DNA of 64,000 nucleotides from Bacillus sp. 165 (GTDB lineage Bacteria > Bacillota > Bacilli > Bacillales > Bacillaceae_G). Under the pieces are notes generated by a model. That model was not told where the DNA came from and made no database searches. It saw nothing but the letters and a program-made list of their open reading frames with translations. The stretch lies in assembly GCF_017742235.1 (NCBI RefSeq), contig NZ_JAGHKQ010000006.1, positions 1 through 64,000 of the forward strand, read 5' to 3'. Of this stretch, positions 45,898 through 57,589 are shown in pieces (the stretch's first letter is position 1; each line of letters begins with the position of its first letter). The translations under genes were made by a program, and so were the position numbers.

Positions 45898-47862
45898 TTA
45901 CTCACTAGGATATGGAACCTCTTTTTCAACAATAGTGACTCCATCTCGCACAATTTTATACTTTGCTTTTTTCCCATATGGAATAACCAGTTCTATAGAA
46001 AGAGTTATGTTTGACGTTATGGAACGTGTTTCTACAGGCTCCGCCATAGTATGCTCCATATCCTCTTTATAAACCTCAACCGTTTGAGGGGCATTTGGTT
46101 TTTCCGGATCGGGCTCGTATGGAATAGATACATTAATTTTGACCGTTTCAGGCGGCTGTTCTTTTGGCCCCATAGAAATCGTTACAGAAAATGAATCTTC
46201 TTCCTTCAGCTTTGTTCCGGCTTTTGGGCTTTGAGAAATAACATAACCTTCTGTGATCGTATCTGAATATTCCGTTTTCCATTCTACATTTAAATTTTTA
46301 TCAACGGCATATGTTTCTACACTGCTCTTCGCCCAGCCCTTAACATCCATCAAGGATATTTCCTTAGGCCCTTGACTTACCCATACTAACACTTTCTGCT
46401 CTTTTTCTATTATTTCTGTATCCGGGTCTGGTGATTGTCGTATGATTTCTCCTTCGGGCTTATCGCTCTCTTCCTCAAACTTTTCTACACTGAGATAACG
46501 ATTTTTCAACTCGCCCATCACTTGATCATACTTTAAACCGATAAAATTCTCCATTTTTTTCTTTTCTTTACCAGCAGACTTATAAATGGTAATGGACGAA
46601 TTTTCCTTCACTATACGTCCTGCTACCGGATCTGTTTTTATGACGATTCCTTCTTCTATCGTATCGTCATAAATCAATTTAGGCGAAGTAACGTGAAAGC
46701 CTTTATTAGCAAGAACGGTTACTGCTTTATCATAATCCAGTCCCGATACGTCAGGTATTGTAACATTTTTAGGCATAAATAGATCCGGAATGACCGTAAC
46801 TGCCAATATCCCGCCTCCTGTTAATAGGAGGAAAATCGCCAACAGAATTTTCAAAAGAGAAAATCGCTTCTTTTTTTCAGGCTCATTTTTAACTGTTTCT
46901 GTACCTTTACTTTCAACTGCACGCGGCAGGACAATCGTATCTTCACTATCACGGTCAGCGAAATTTTCTTGTTTGATAATTGGAATAGCTCTTGTTGCCT
47001 CATTATCTTCAGGAATAATAAACTTTTTCTCGTTCGCTCGTTCCGGATATAGAGCTGTTTCAATATCTTGCCTCATTTCGTCCGCCGATGAATATCGATG
47101 AAACGTATCTTTAGCAGTTGCATGCAGCACAATATTTTCTACACTCTGCGGAATATCAGGATTCCATATTTTAGGGGATGGTGTATCGTTTTGTAAATGT
47201 TTCAAAGCGATAGACACCGCCGATTCACCAGAAAATGGAGGTCTTCCCGTTAACAACTCAAACATCACAATTCCGAGAGAATAGATGTCCGATTGCTTAT
47301 TTGCTACTCCACCTCTTGCTTGCTCTGGCGATAAATAGTGCACAGAACCGAGAACCGAATTAGTATGAGTAATGGTTGTCGCACTGGTAGCTGTGGCAAT
47401 TCCAAAATCTGTGACTTTTATTTCGCCATTGTACCCTACCAATATATTTTGCGGCTTGATATCTCGATGCACAATCTCAAAATGATGGGCGTGAGCCATA
47501 GCTGACGTCAGCTGCTCCATTATATCAAGTGCTTCTTTTACAGATAGCATTCCTTTTTGCTGTATGTATTGTTTTAATGTTTGACCATCCACATACTCCA
47601 TTACTAAATAATAAATACCGTCTTCTTCGCCGACGTCATAGATATTTACGATATTGGGGTGAGACAACGTAGTAACAGATTGAGCTTCTCGATGGAAACG
47701 CTTTATAAACTCTTCATTGTTGGAATAATCCAAGCGAAGAATTTTTACGGCTACATCTCTTTCTAAAATAACGTCGCGAGCCAAATAGACATTCGCCATT
47801 CCACCGCCGCCAATCATCCTTATCAGCTTATAACGGTCATTCAAGCGCTTTCCGATCATCAC
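45898..47862 (-). CDS. prkC: PASTA-domain Ser/Thr kinase PrkC
   Basis: PrkC senses muropeptides and controls germination, cell-wall metabolism and stationary-phase physiology. The 654-residue protein has a cytoplasmic Hanks kinase domain (P-loop GGGGMANVY, Lys40, catalytic VHRDIKPQN with Asp134, threonine-rich activation loop [10 protein letters not shown]). One membrane helix spans about 336-358, followed by three PASTA repeats (about 365-565) and a C-terminal beta domain. A GTG at 47874 overlaps the prpC stop (GTGA); the GTG at 47862 fits family length better, and an ATG follows it. Confidence 0.95.
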   Translation of the reverse strand: MMIGKRLNDRYKLIRMIGGGGMANVYLARDVILERDVAVKILRLDYSNNEEFIKRFHREAQSVTTLSHPNIVNIYDVGEEDGIYYLVMEYVDGQTLKQYIQQKGMLSVKEALDIMEQLTSAMAHAHHFEIVHRDIKPQNILVGYNGEIKVTDFGIATATSATTITHTNSVLGSVHYLSPEQARGGVANKQSDIYSLGIVMFELLTGRPPFSGESAVSIALKHLQNDTPSPKIWNPDIPQSVENIVLHATAKDTFHRYSSADEMRQDIETALYPERANEKKFIIPEDNEATRAIPIIKQENFADRDSEDTIVLPRAVESKGTETVKNEPEKKKRFSLLKILLAIFLLLTGGGILAVTVIPDLFMPKNVTIPDVSGLDYDKAVTVLANKGFHVTSPKLIYDDTIEEGIVIKTDPVAGRIVKENSSITIYKSAGKEKKKMENFIGLKYDQVMGELKNRYLSVEKFEEESDKPEGEIIRQSPDPDTEIIEKEQKVLVWVSQGPKEISLMDVKGWAKSSVETYAVDKNLNVEWKTEYSDTITEGYVISQSPKAGTKLKEEDSFSVTISMGPKEQPPETVKINVSIPYEPDPEKPNAPQTVEVYKEDMEHTMAEPVETRSITSNITLSIELVIPYGKKAKYKIVRDGVTIVEKEVPYPSE

Positions 47863-47870
47863 GTTGTACC

Positions 47871-48623
47871 TCACCCTCCTTCATTAGGAGATTCACCGTA
47901 ATCAATAATAATGAGAGTAATGTTATCTTCTCCGCCAAGCTCATTGGCGCGATTTACAAGTATTTCCCCCTTAGATTCAATGTCCCCTGGCGATGTTAAA
48001 ACACGATTCATCTCTTCTATAGACACTTTGTTCGATAAGCCGTCAGAGCATAATAAAAGCTTATCATCTTCCTCTATCACAAGCGTTTTTATATCTAAAT
48101 CTACTTGTTTTTCTGTCCCCAGCACTCGTAATAACACATTTTTACGCGGATGATACGCAGCATCTTCCTTTGAGATTTCACCATATCGCACAAGTTCATT
48201 GACAAGAGAATGATCCTCTGTCATCAGGGACAACTCTTCCTCTGACAACATATAACAACGGCTGTCTCCGATATGACCAATAGTAACGAAACTATTTGCA
48301 CAAATAGCAACAACGATAGTTGTTCCCATACCCTCACATGCGGAATTCTCCCCTGCATGCTTAAATAAACGCTCATTAATTATTTCTACGCGTTCTTTAA
48401 GCCACTGCTCTGCTTTTTTGGGCGTATCAATATTATACGTTTGCTCCCAATAGCTATTAAATAGCTGCGTGGTCATCGAGCTTGCTATATCCCCTGCTCG
48501 ATGACCACCCATACCATCTGCTACAACAGCGAGAATGTCTCCATCCATATTATGGAACACCCCTCCGTTGTCTTCATTACGCTGGCGTACTTTACCCTTA
48601 TCTGTTAGAAAAAAGGTTTTCAC
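47871..48623 (-). CDS. prpC: PP2C-type protein phosphatase PrpC (Stp)
   Basis: PrpC reverses phosphorylation by PrkC. The 250-residue protein has the PP2C metal-binding motifs [34 protein letters not shown] and LLCSDGLSN, and [12 protein letters not shown] at the end. The frame extends 19 codons upstream into rlmN; GAGGTGAAAAC before the GTG at 48623 marks the start. It lies 4 nt after rlmN and overlaps the prkC leader, so kinase and phosphatase are coupled. Confidence 0.95.
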   Translation of the reverse strand: MKTFFLTDKGKVRQRNEDNGGVFHNMDGDILAVVADGMGGHRAGDIASSMTTQLFNSYWEQTYNIDTPKKAEQWLKERVEIINERLFKHAGENSACEGMGTTIVVAICANSFVTIGHIGDSRCYMLSEEELSLMTEDHSLVNELVRYGEISKEDAAYHPRKNVLLRVLGTEKQVDLDIKTLVIEEDDKLLLCSDGLSNKVSIEEMNRVLTSPGDIESKGEILVNRANELGGEDNITLIIIDYGESPNEGG

Positions 48624-48627
48624 GTTT

Positions 48628-49713
48628 TCACCTCGTCTCCTCTTGACGCTCCTTTGCACGAAGCTGACCGCATGCCGCATCTATATCATGCCCGTGCTCA
48701 CGGCGGATTGTCACATTAATCCCGTGCTTCTTTAATGTTTTTTCGAATTCAAAGATTTGAGTTTTCGGTGTTCTTACATAGTTGCGTTCTGGTACATAGT
48801 TTACAGGTATTAAATTGATATGGCATTTTAACCCTTTCACTAATTGAGCTAGCTCCTCCGCATGTTCGACAGTATCGTTTTCTCCACCGAACAAACCGTA
48901 TTCAAACGTTACACGACGACCGGTTTTCTCGGTATAATAGCGAATAGCTTCCATTAAATCAGGTAGCTTGTACGCACGGTTGATAGGCATAAGTTTTGTA
49001 CGTAATTCAGTGTTCGGGGCATGCAAGGAGATAGCAAAATTGATTTGCATATTTTCATCTGCAAATTTATATATTTTTGGAATAATACCGCTTGTGGAAA
49101 CAGTAATGTGGCGAGCGCCTATATTTAATCCTTTATCATGATTTATAATGCGTAAAAATGCCATCAAATTATCATAATTATCAAACGGCTCACCAATCCC
49201 CATAACTACTACAGAACTTACCCGCTCATGTAACTCATCTACTGCACGCTGCACCTCTAATACCTGTGCTACTATTTCACCCGCTTCTAGGTTACGTTTT
49301 AATCCCCCTAATGTAGAGGCGCAAAACGTACATCCAATGCGGCATCCTACTTGCGTAGTGACACATACAGAATTACCATAATCATGTTTCATCAATACTG
49401 TCTCAATGGAATAGCCATCATGCAGCCCAAATAAAAACTTCATTGTGCCGTCGGAGGACACCTGTTTCACAATTGTTTTTAAAGTTGTAATGTCAAAGGA
49501 ATTCGACAATTTTTCACGCATTCCTTTGGATAAGTTTGTCATTTCATCAAATGTTTTAATTCTTTTAATATACAACCATTCAAAAATTTGCGTCGCACGA
49601 AATGGCTGTTCACCTTGTTCCTTCAACCACATTTGCAAATCCTGCAGCTCCAATGAGTAAATAGAGGGCTTTTTGGCAATTTCCTGTTTTTCTTCTTTTA
49701 CTTTCACTTCCAT
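48628..49713 (-). CDS. rlmN: 23S rRNA (adenine-C2) methyltransferase RlmN
   Basis: A radical-SAM enzyme that methylates A2503 of 23S rRNA and A37 of some tRNAs. The 361-residue protein has the cluster-binding CRIGCTFC (Cys124, Cys128, Cys131), [21 protein letters not shown] and a C-terminal AACGQLR segment with the methyl-carrying cysteine. The start is the ATG at 49713 after GAAGG; an upstream ATG adds eight residues absent from relatives. Confidence 0.96.
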   Translation of the reverse strand: MEVKVKEEKQEIAKKPSIYSLELQDLQMWLKEQGEQPFRATQIFEWLYIKRIKTFDEMTNLSKGMREKLSNSFDITTLKTIVKQVSSDGTMKFLFGLHDGYSIETVLMKHDYGNSVCVTTQVGCRIGCTFCASTLGGLKRNLEAGEIVAQVLEVQRAVDELHERVSSVVVMGIGEPFDNYDNLMAFLRIINHDKGLNIGARHITVSTSGIIPKIYKFADENMQINFAISLHAPNTELRTKLMPINRAYKLPDLMEAIRYYTEKTGRRVTFEYGLFGGENDTVEHAEELAQLVKGLKCHINLIPVNYVPERNYVRTPKTQIFEFEKTLKKHGINVTIRREHGHDIDAACGQLRAKERQEETR

Positions 49714-49715
49714 TT

Positions 49716-51050
49716 TTATACCTTCTTTCGTAAACAAGCAATATAAAATCCATCTGTTAAAAAATAATGAGGTAAAATCTGAACTTGTCCTTCATGTACA
49801 TAATTTTGGAGAGCACTTGGTAAACGTTCTTGTATACTATTATCCCATTCAAATTCAGGATGCCGTTCTAAAAAAGCTTCGACAACTTCTTCATTTTCCG
49901 TACGTTCTATTGTACATGTACTATAAACAAGTCTGCCCCCTTTTTTTAATAAAGGAGTCACTTCTTCTAATATGGCAAGCTGAATATCCGATAAACGTTT
50001 GCTGTCTTCTTTTGTTTTATTCAGCTTAATATCAGGCTTCCTTCTAATTACACCAAAACCTGAGCACGGTGCATCAACAAGAATTTTATCAAAACTTTCC
50101 GTTTCATAATGCTCTCCTGCTTTTCGAGCATCCAGTGCTTGACATTCTACATTGTTCAAATGAAGACGGCGAGTTTGTTCTTGAATAAGACGCACTTTAT
50201 GCGGATGAAGATCTAACGAGACGACTTTACCTTTGCCATGCAGCAGTTCAGCAATATGACAGGTTTTTCCTCCCGGTGCAGCACAGCTGTCTAAAATCAC
50301 ATCATCTTCACTTGGATCCAAAACACGTGCTACCAGCATAGAGCTTTCATCTTGTATAGAAAGAAGACCTTCTCGAAATGCACTTGTATGAGCAATATTC
50401 CCTTTTTTTATCTTTATAGCATCCTCTGATAAATCACCTGGCTGCGCTTCTATTCCTTCTTGCTCAAGTGTATGCAATGCTTCTGTTACTGTCAGTTTAC
50501 TTACGTTCACTCGCCCGGTTGCATCAGGAGGTAACAGGTTTACTTCACACATCTTTTTTGCTGCATCCAGCCCATATGCCTCAATCCATTCTTGTACTAG
50601 CCACAACGGGTGACTTGTTTCAATGGCAAGCCGTTTTGCTGGGTCGCTTATATCATCAAGAGAAGGAACTCCTTGTCGTTGAATGGAGCGGAGTACTCCG
50701 TTTACCATGGACGCTATCCCCTTGTGTCCTCTTTTTTTCGCTATTTCAACCGCTTCAAAAATTACAGCACGTGCAGGAATGCGATCCAAAAATTCCATCT
50801 GATATAGGGACAGACGAAGCAACGGTACCACCCAATTTTCCAGCTTTTTACTATTTTTTATAAAAGGAGCTAAATAATACTCCAATACATCCTTTCGTTG
50901 AATTGTTCCGTAAACAATTTCTGTGAGAAGACCTGTATCTTTTCCGCTCACCTTGTATTTCTCGATTAGCTGATTTAATAGCAAATTGCTGTATGCACCG
51001 CTTTTTTCTATTTGCAGCAATCCTTCTAAAGCTATTTCTCGTACTTTCAT
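49716..51050 (-). CDS. rsmB: 16S rRNA (cytosine-C5) methyltransferase RsmB
   Basis: RsmB methylates C967 of 16S rRNA. The 444-residue protein has an N-terminal NusB-like RNA-binding domain (1-140) and a SAM domain with [34 protein letters not shown] and the catalytic cysteine region [16 protein letters not shown]. It starts 1 nt after the fmt stop and is followed 2 nt later by rlmN. Confidence 0.96.
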   Translation of the reverse strand: MKVREIALEGLLQIEKSGAYSNLLLNQLIEKYKVSGKDTGLLTEIVYGTIQRKDVLEYYLAPFIKNSKKLENWVVPLLRLSLYQMEFLDRIPARAVIFEAVEIAKKRGHKGIASMVNGVLRSIQRQGVPSLDDISDPAKRLAIETSHPLWLVQEWIEAYGLDAAKKMCEVNLLPPDATGRVNVSKLTVTEALHTLEQEGIEAQPGDLSEDAIKIKKGNIAHTSAFREGLLSIQDESSMLVARVLDPSEDDVILDSCAAPGGKTCHIAELLHGKGKVVSLDLHPHKVRLIQEQTRRLHLNNVECQALDARKAGEHYETESFDKILVDAPCSGFGVIRRKPDIKLNKTKEDSKRLSDIQLAILEEVTPLLKKGGRLVYSTCTIERTENEEVVEAFLERHPEFEWDNSIQERLPSALQNYVHEGQVQILPHYFLTDGFYIACLRKKV

Positions 51051-51051
51051 G

Positions 51052-51990
51052 TTAGTCTCCTAGTTTCATGCCGATTTCGACCCCTGCACCTCGCAAGAAC
51101 TGAGAACCGGTCATACGTTTTTTACCGGACGGTTGTAGATCAGTGATTTTAATGGCTACAGTATTGCCTGTCCCAACGACAATACCGTCCTTTTCAACAG
51201 CAATAATTTTTCCTGGTTCATTTGGCGTCAAGAGCTCCACTTTTTCTCCCCACCAAATTTTCACTGTCTGTTCTCCAAGTGTAGTATAGGCAACCGGCCA
51301 TGGATGTAAGCCGCGAATGTGATTGTATATCGCTTCTCCACCCTTTGTCCAATCAATTCTTTCTTGTTCTCGTTTTATATTATACGCAAATGTTGCTTTT
51401 TCTTCGTCTTGCGGAATCGGTGTAATGCTTCCTTCAAGTAATGCAGGAATTGTTTCTGATAACAACTGAGAACCTGCTTCACTCAATTTATCATGCAGAG
51501 TACCTACATTATCCCTCTCAGTAATAGGAACTTCCACTTGCTTTAACATATCACCAGCATCCAATTTTTCAACCATGTACATGATTGTAACACCTGTTTT
51601 TTCTTTTCCTTGAATAATGGAATAATGAATAGGCGCACCGCCTCTCAATTCAGGCAATAACGAAGCATGCACATTAATGCAGCCATATTTAGGTGCTTCT
51701 AGAAGCTCCTTTGGTAAGATTTGTCCGAATGCAGCCGTCACTACTAAATCTGGTTCAAATGCCAACACTTTTTTGTATTCTTCTTGTTCCTTAATTTTTA
51801 GCGGCTGCAACACAGGTATTTCATGCTTTTCCGCCTCTACTTTAACAGGTGGCGGAGTCATCACTCTTTTTCGTCCGACCGGTCGATCAGGTTGAGTTAC
51901 AACAGCAACCACTTCATAGCCGTCCTCAATCAGCCTTCTCAACACTGGGACTGAAAAGTCAGGTGTGCCCATAAATACAACTTTTACCAT
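51052..51990 (-). CDS. fmt: Methionyl-tRNA formyltransferase
   Basis: Fmt formylates initiator Met-tRNA using 10-formyltetrahydrofolate. The 312-residue protein has [14 protein letters not shown], the catalytic stretch [20 protein letters not shown] (Asn and His) and a DAGD motif (KLDAGDM), then a C-terminal OB-like tRNA-binding domain. It follows def by 15 nt; the deformylase and the formylase are paired as in most bacteria. Confidence 0.98.
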   Translation of the reverse strand: MVKVVFMGTPDFSVPVLRRLIEDGYEVVAVVTQPDRPVGRKRVMTPPPVKVEAEKHEIPVLQPLKIKEQEEYKKVLAFEPDLVVTAAFGQILPKELLEAPKYGCINVHASLLPELRGGAPIHYSIIQGKEKTGVTIMYMVEKLDAGDMLKQVEVPITERDNVGTLHDKLSEAGSQLLSETIPALLEGSITPIPQDEEKATFAYNIKREQERIDWTKGGEAIYNHIRGLHPWPVAYTTLGEQTVKIWWGEKVELLTPNEPGKIIAVEKDGIVVGTGNTVAIKITDLQPSGKKRMTGSQFLRGAGVEIGMKLGD

Positions 51991-52005
51991 AGTATCTCCT
52001 TCTTT

Positions 52006-52476
52006 CTACTCTAACTCTTCAGGCTCATAGTATTTTGTAACTTTTGATGTAAACAATACACCGTGCAAGTGGTCAATTTCATGTTGAATCGCTCGAGCTA
52101 AAAATCCTCTTGCTTCTAAAACAAATACCTTCCCCCGACGATTTTGTGCTCGAACCTTCACATAATTTGCCCGCTTCACTTCACCATAAAGGTCCGGAAA
52201 GCTTAAGCAGCCTTCTGGACCAATTTGTTCTCCTCTTTGCTCTAAGATAACAGGATTTATTAAATCGATTCTGCCGTGCTCATCATCCACATCAACAATA
52301 GCAACTTGTTTGCTAATACCGACTTGAGGCGCAGCCAGCCCGACTCCGTCCGCAATTAACATCGTGTCATACATATCCTGTAAAAGTTTCACCAATTTTT
52401 TATCAAAATGCAACACTCTCTCACAAGGTGTTTCTAGTACTTCATTCGGATACTTCACAATTTCTAATACAGCCAT
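52006..52476 (-). CDS. def: Peptide deformylase
   Basis: It removes the N-formyl group from new proteins. The 156-residue metalloenzyme has the three family motifs GVGLAAPQVG, EGCLSFP (Cys90) and QHEIDHLHG (His132, Glu133, His136), and ends in LE after TKYYEPEE. It is the short type. A GTG at 52488 overlaps the priA stop region, but GGAGG lies right before the ATG at 52476, giving the usual start AVLEIVKYPNEVL. Confidence 0.96.
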   Translation of the reverse strand: MAVLEIVKYPNEVLETPCERVLHFDKKLVKLLQDMYDTMLIADGVGLAAPQVGISKQVAIVDVDDEHGRIDLINPVILEQRGEQIGPEGCLSFPDLYGEVKRANYVKVRAQNRRGKVFVLEARGFLARAIQHEIDHLHGVLFTSKVTKYYEPEELE

Positions 52477-52487
52477 TCTTTCCTCCA

Positions 52488-54896
52488 CTACATTAACATT
52501 GTTGGATTGAAATCAATTGCGATTTGCAATTCATTCTTAATCATGTCAGTTTGATAATGTTCATTTATTGTACGCAATATATATTTTAATTGCGGTTCCT
52601 GCTTGTATTTTATCATGCATTGATATCTATATCTATTTTTTATCCGCGGTATTGGGGATGTCACTGGACCAAGAATAATCGTTTGCTGTGAGCATTTTTG
52701 ACGAAGGAAGGATACAATCTTTTCCGTGACATGCACTGCTTTCAGTAATTCCGGATGTGAAACCGTCACTAGCGCTAAATAATAATACGGCGGATATTGA
52801 TATAGTTTTCTTATATGCATCTCTCTTTCAAAAAATAAATCATACTGCTGATGGCGTGCCAACTCTACGCTGTAATGCTCGGGAGTATACGTTTGAATCA
52901 CTACTTCTCCCGGTAGTTTATGTCTGCCAGCACGCCCGCTAACTTGTGTCAGGAGCTGATACGTTTTTTCACTCGCTCGAAAATCCGGCAAATGCAGCAT
53001 CGTATCTGCTGTTAACACTCCTACAAGCGTGACGTTTGGGAAATCAAGTCCTTTCGCAATCATTTGTGTTCCCAGTAATATATCAGCTTTTCCTTCTCCG
53101 AATTTTGTAAGCAGCTTTTCATGAGAACCTTTACGGCTCGTTGTGTCTACATCCATGCGAATAACCCGTGCACTGCCAAACAACTTCATCAATTCTTCTT
53201 CGACTTTTTGCGTTCCTGTACCAAAGAAACGAATATACGAGCTATTACAAGCAGAGCACTCTTTTGGCAACGGCTCTTCATGATTACAGTAATGGCATTT
53301 CAGCTTATGCTGATTGCGGTGATAGGTAAGAGAAATATCACAATTTGGACACTGCATAACAAATCCGCAATCACGACACATGACAAACGTAGAATGCCCT
53401 CTTCGATTTAAGAAAAGCACTGACTGCTCTCCTTTTTGAAGACGGTCTTCTATCTTCTCATATAGTACCCGAGAAAACATAGAACGATTACCACTCCGAA
53501 GCTCATCTCGCATATCTACAATCTCCACTGTCGGAAGAGCTTGTTCGTTCATCCTCTTTGTCATGCTCAGCAGATGATATACGCCTTTACTTGCACGTGC
53601 GAAAGTTTCCAACGTCGGAGTAGCACTGCCAAGTACAACAGGACAATTATGAAACTGAGCTCGATGAATAGCTACATCCCTTGCATGATAACGAGGATTA
53701 TCTTCCTGCTTATAGCTTGACTCATGTTCTTCATCAATAATGACAATACCTAAATTTTCAAATGGTGCGAAAATTGCAGAACGTGCTCCAACAACAACAC
53801 TGACTTCTTTACGCATGATTTTCCGCCACTCATCATATTTTTCCCCCACAGAGAGTGAACTGTGAAGAACAGCAACCTGAGAACCAAATCGGCCTTTAAA
53901 ACGTTCAACCATCTGTGGGGTCAATGAAATTTCTGGCACCAACACAATAGCTTCCTTGCCTGTTTTTAATACCTCTTGAATCGATTGGAGATACACTTCT
54001 GTTTTTCCGCTTCCTGTCACTCCATACATTAAAAACACTTCATGCCGATTTTCTTGAATGGAGGATAGAATCGGACCTATCGCCAGTTCTTGTTCAACGG
54101 TTAACCGCAGAGGTTTGGTTTGCGAAAAGCGGCCATCTTCATAAGGATCTCGATACACTTCTTCATACTTTTCTTCTAGATATCCTTTTTTAATTAATGA
54201 CTTTACAGGTCCTTCCGTAATTTGAAGAGTATCCGTTATTTCTTTCAACGTAACTTTTCCATAATTCTCTAAAAAGAAAAACAAAATATCTTGTTGTTTT
54301 GTACTTTTTTGCTTATGTGCTGCTTCTTCAATTTGTTCGAACGGGACACTCGGAAAAACCACTCGTTGCTTCTTTTTTTGAACTTTATCTTTCACTTCGT
54401 ACACTACTTCTACTGCTTGATTGGCAATCGCTTTTTTGATAGAACGATAAACATGAGGGTTTTGCTCTACTTCTTTCCAATCAAGGCTGTCTTTTTTAAA
54501 AAATAAATGTTGAATCTCTTCTGGTAAGCCGTTCCTGTTTTGAATTTGCAATTGCTTATTGTATGTGGCTTTGATTGCAGTAGGGAGCATTGCTTGAAAA
54601 GCAGAAATAGTGAAACATAATGTTTCTTGTGTGAGCCAAAATCCTAGCTGCAGTAATTCTTCATTTAAAGCAGGCGTTACGTCCAAAAGCTCCTCTATTT
54701 CCTTCAACTTGTCAGCTGGTACTTCTCCGTCTTCTTTAATTGCAATAATAAAGCCCTGCAATTTCCGGGACCCAAACGGTACTACTACTCGAATTCCCGG
54801 TTGGACAAGATCTTCCCACCTTTCTGGAATAAGATAATCAAACGGGCGATCCGTCTGTCTTGCTGGAATGTCTACAATGACGCTTGCTACCTTCAT
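52488..54896 (-). CDS. priA: Primosomal helicase PriA
   Basis: PriA reloads the replisome at repaired forks. The 802-residue protein has an N-terminal 3'-DNA-binding domain (VASVIVDIPARQTDRPFDYLIP) and a winged-helix segment. The helicase lobes contain MYGVTGSGKTEVYLQ, VIIDEEHESSYKQE (DEEH) and VSGRAGRHKLPG. Between the lobes are two zinc-binding clusters (CRDCGFVMQCPNCD and CHYCNHEEPLPKECSAC). Its ATG overlaps the coaBC stop by 4 nt. Confidence 0.97.
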   Translation of the reverse strand: MKVASVIVDIPARQTDRPFDYLIPERWEDLVQPGIRVVVPFGSRKLQGFIIAIKEDGEVPADKLKEIEELLDVTPALNEELLQLGFWLTQETLCFTISAFQAMLPTAIKATYNKQLQIQNRNGLPEEIQHLFFKKDSLDWKEVEQNPHVYRSIKKAIANQAVEVVYEVKDKVQKKKQRVVFPSVPFEQIEEAAHKQKSTKQQDILFFFLENYGKVTLKEITDTLQITEGPVKSLIKKGYLEEKYEEVYRDPYEDGRFSQTKPLRLTVEQELAIGPILSSIQENRHEVFLMYGVTGSGKTEVYLQSIQEVLKTGKEAIVLVPEISLTPQMVERFKGRFGSQVAVLHSSLSVGEKYDEWRKIMRKEVSVVVGARSAIFAPFENLGIVIIDEEHESSYKQEDNPRYHARDVAIHRAQFHNCPVVLGSATPTLETFARASKGVYHLLSMTKRMNEQALPTVEIVDMRDELRSGNRSMFSRVLYEKIEDRLQKGEQSVLFLNRRGHSTFVMCRDCGFVMQCPNCDISLTYHRNQHKLKCHYCNHEEPLPKECSACNSSYIRFFGTGTQKVEEELMKLFGSARVIRMDVDTTSRKGSHEKLLTKFGEGKADILLGTQMIAKGLDFPNVTLVGVLTADTMLHLPDFRASEKTYQLLTQVSGRAGRHKLPGEVVIQTYTPEHYSVELARHQQYDLFFEREMHIRKLYQYPPYYYLALVTVSHPELLKAVHVTEKIVSFLRQKCSQQTIILGPVTSPIPRIKNRYRYQCMIKYKQEPQLKYILRTINEHYQTDMIKNELQIAIDFNPTMLM

Positions 54897-56092
54897 ACCC
54901 TGTCCTCTGTTAAAAGAGTGTGTATTTCGATTAGCAGAGCTTGAGCCACATCTTTTTTCGACATAATCGGAAGGGAAAGTTCGTCTCCGTTGCGTTTGTA
55001 TATCGTAACGATATTTGTATCTCCTCCAAACCCAGCTCCTTCTACTGACACATTATTAGCTACAATCAAATCGAGATTTTTCGCTTCTAGCTTTCTTTTT
55101 GCGTACTCTGCTACATGTTCTGTTTCTGCCGCAAATCCAACCAGAAGCTGATGCTTTTTTTTCTCTCCTAATGTTTTTAAAATATCTGTTGTCCTCTCTA
55201 GTTCCAATACTAGATCGCCTGTTTTTTTCTTCATTTTTTCTGCATGCACAAATTTCGGCCGATAATCAGCAACTGCCGCCGTTTTGATGACAGCATCTAC
55301 AGAATTATAGTATTCTATGACAGCCTCATACATATCCTGGGCTGATTGAACACTGATCAGTTTTACGTTGCCGGGTGGTTGTATGTTTGTTGGTCCTGAT
55401 ACAAGAATAACATCGGCACCAAGTCTTGCTGCCTCCTCCGCGATAGCATATCCCATCTTTCCAGTAGAACGATTGGTCATGAAACGAATTGGATCAATTT
55501 TTTCTCGGGTAGGGCCAGCTGTAACAAGTATACGTTTTCCTTTTAACAGCTTTGGATTTTCATATTCCTCTCGGAGTATTTCGACAATAGTTTCTGGTTC
55601 TTCCAACCGACCCTTTGCTACATATCCACATGCTAAAAACCCTTCTCCCGGTTCAATAAAGCGATAACCAAAGCTATGTAATACCTTCATATTCTTCTGT
55701 ACTGCCGGGTGTTCATACATATGTACATTCATAGCAGGAGCAATCCACACAGGCGCAGTTGCTGCTAATAATGTGGTAGTAATCATATCGTCAGCGATAC
55801 CGTTGGCAAGCTTCCCAATGACATTGGCTGTAGCAGGAGCCACTAAAATAATATCTGCCCAGTCAGCCAAATCAATATGAGAAATAACAGCCGGTTCTTT
55901 TTCATCAAACGTATCCGTATACACAGCATTACGAGATAAAGCTTGAAAGGTAAGAGGGGTAACAAATTTCGCAGCAGACTCACTCATCATCACCTTTACA
56001 TTCGCACCCGCTTGTATCAATTTACTTGTCAATGCTGCTGCCTTGAATACTGCTATTCCACCTGTCACACATAACAATATGTTTTTCTTCAT
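54893..56092 (-). CDS. coaBC: Bifunctional CoA-biosynthesis enzyme CoaBC (Dfp)
   Basis: CoaB joins 4'-phosphopantothenate to cysteine and CoaC decarboxylates the product. The 399-residue protein has an N-terminal flavoprotein decarboxylase (MKKNILLCVTGGIAVFKAA, catalytic His in SHIDLADWAD, PAMNVHMYEHPA) and a C-terminal synthetase (LVTAGPTREKIDPIRFMTNRSTGKMGYA, KTAAVADYRP). The ATG at 56092 lacks a nearby ribosome site but overlaps the stop of a 14-codon leader frame (TGATG). A GTG at 56104, with AGGA six nt upstream, is the alternative start (403 residues). Confidence 0.93.
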   Translation of the reverse strand: MKKNILLCVTGGIAVFKAAALTSKLIQAGANVKVMMSESAAKFVTPLTFQALSRNAVYTDTFDEKEPAVISHIDLADWADIILVAPATANVIGKLANGIADDMITTTLLAATAPVWIAPAMNVHMYEHPAVQKNMKVLHSFGYRFIEPGEGFLACGYVAKGRLEEPETIVEILREEYENPKLLKGKRILVTAGPTREKIDPIRFMTNRSTGKMGYAIAEEAARLGADVILVSGPTNIQPPGNVKLISVQSAQDMYEAVIEYYNSVDAVIKTAAVADYRPKFVHAEKMKKKTGDLVLELERTTDILKTLGEKKKHQLLVGFAAETEHVAEYAKRKLEAKNLDLIVANNVSVEGAGFGGDTNIVTIYKRNGDELSLPIMSKKDVAQALLIEIHTLLTEDRV

Positions 56093-56136
56093 CAGTATTC
56101 GCACAAGATATCCTGAATTAGAAGCATGATCCCCAT
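56092..56136 (-). other. Possible leader ORF ahead of coaBC
   Basis: A 14-codon frame (MGIMLLIQDILCEY) ends in TGA overlapping the coaBC ATG. Its own ribosome site is unclear, but AGGAGG-like sequences and a hairpin (CAGGGAGGAA/TTCCCTCCTG region, 56146-56172) lie upstream. It may couple coaBC translation or be chance. Confidence 0.3.
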
Positions 56137-56258
56137 GTTCTTAATCAGGGAGGAATGGTCGTTTCCCTCCTGTGCTCCTCCTCTCTGGTCATTGAGTTCT
56201 TAGTGAACAACCAAGCAAGCTGTCACACATGAATAAAAGATTATATTGCATGGCATAT

Positions 56259-56286
56259 ATTATCCCGCGATTTTCTTTCCATTCAA
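56259..56286 (-). promoter_or_regulatory. Candidate coaBC promoter
   Basis: TTGAAT and GATAAT with a 16-nt spacer on the minus strand, in the 300-nt interval after the rpoZ terminator. A leader of about 155 nt would precede coaBC. The remaining interval 56287-56363 shows nothing recognisable. Confidence 0.4.
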
Positions 56287-56363
56287 ATAGTACCATATTT
56301 TCGTCTGTATTAACGTAGCTTTTCCCGCTCATTGATGTTTCGTTTCATGCTTTCAGACTCTTT

Positions 56364-56397
56364 AAAAAAATAACAACCTACTCGTAAATAGGTTGTT
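56364..56397 (-). terminator. rpoZ terminator
   Basis: AACAACCTA/TAGGTTGTT stem (9 bp, 8-nt loop) followed by ATTTTTTT on the minus strand, directly after rpoZ. It separates remA-gmk-rpoZ from coaBC. Confidence 0.8.
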
Positions 56398-56410
56398 CTC
56401 TGAATACATA

Positions 56411-56622
56411 TTATTTTCGTCCTGTATATTCTTGTGGTTGATAACGTAAGAAACCTTCTTCAATTTCCTCCAACGCTCTGCCCACAAATTTGTGAGAAAC
56501 AGGTTGCTGTATATGAGAATTTTCATTCTCTTGCAATTCACGAGCGCGTTTAGACGCCACTGTTACAAGGGTGTACTTAGAATCAATTTTTGTCATTAAA
56601 GAATCAATAGATGGATATAACA

Positions 56623-56623
<1 letters not shown>
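56411..56623 (-). CDS. rpoZ: RNA polymerase omega subunit
   Basis: Omega helps fold beta-prime into RNA polymerase. The 70-residue protein starts [31 protein letters not shown] and has the usual [10 protein letters not shown] segment. Its ATG overlaps the gmk stop by one base (TAATG), so it is translationally coupled to gmk. Confidence 0.97.
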
Positions 56624-57523
<900 letters not shown>

Positions 57524-57589
57524 TCCCCGTACCTCCTAGTAAGTCTAACCGAATTGACTGTACAATATAACCTATCGCACTTTTAACAA

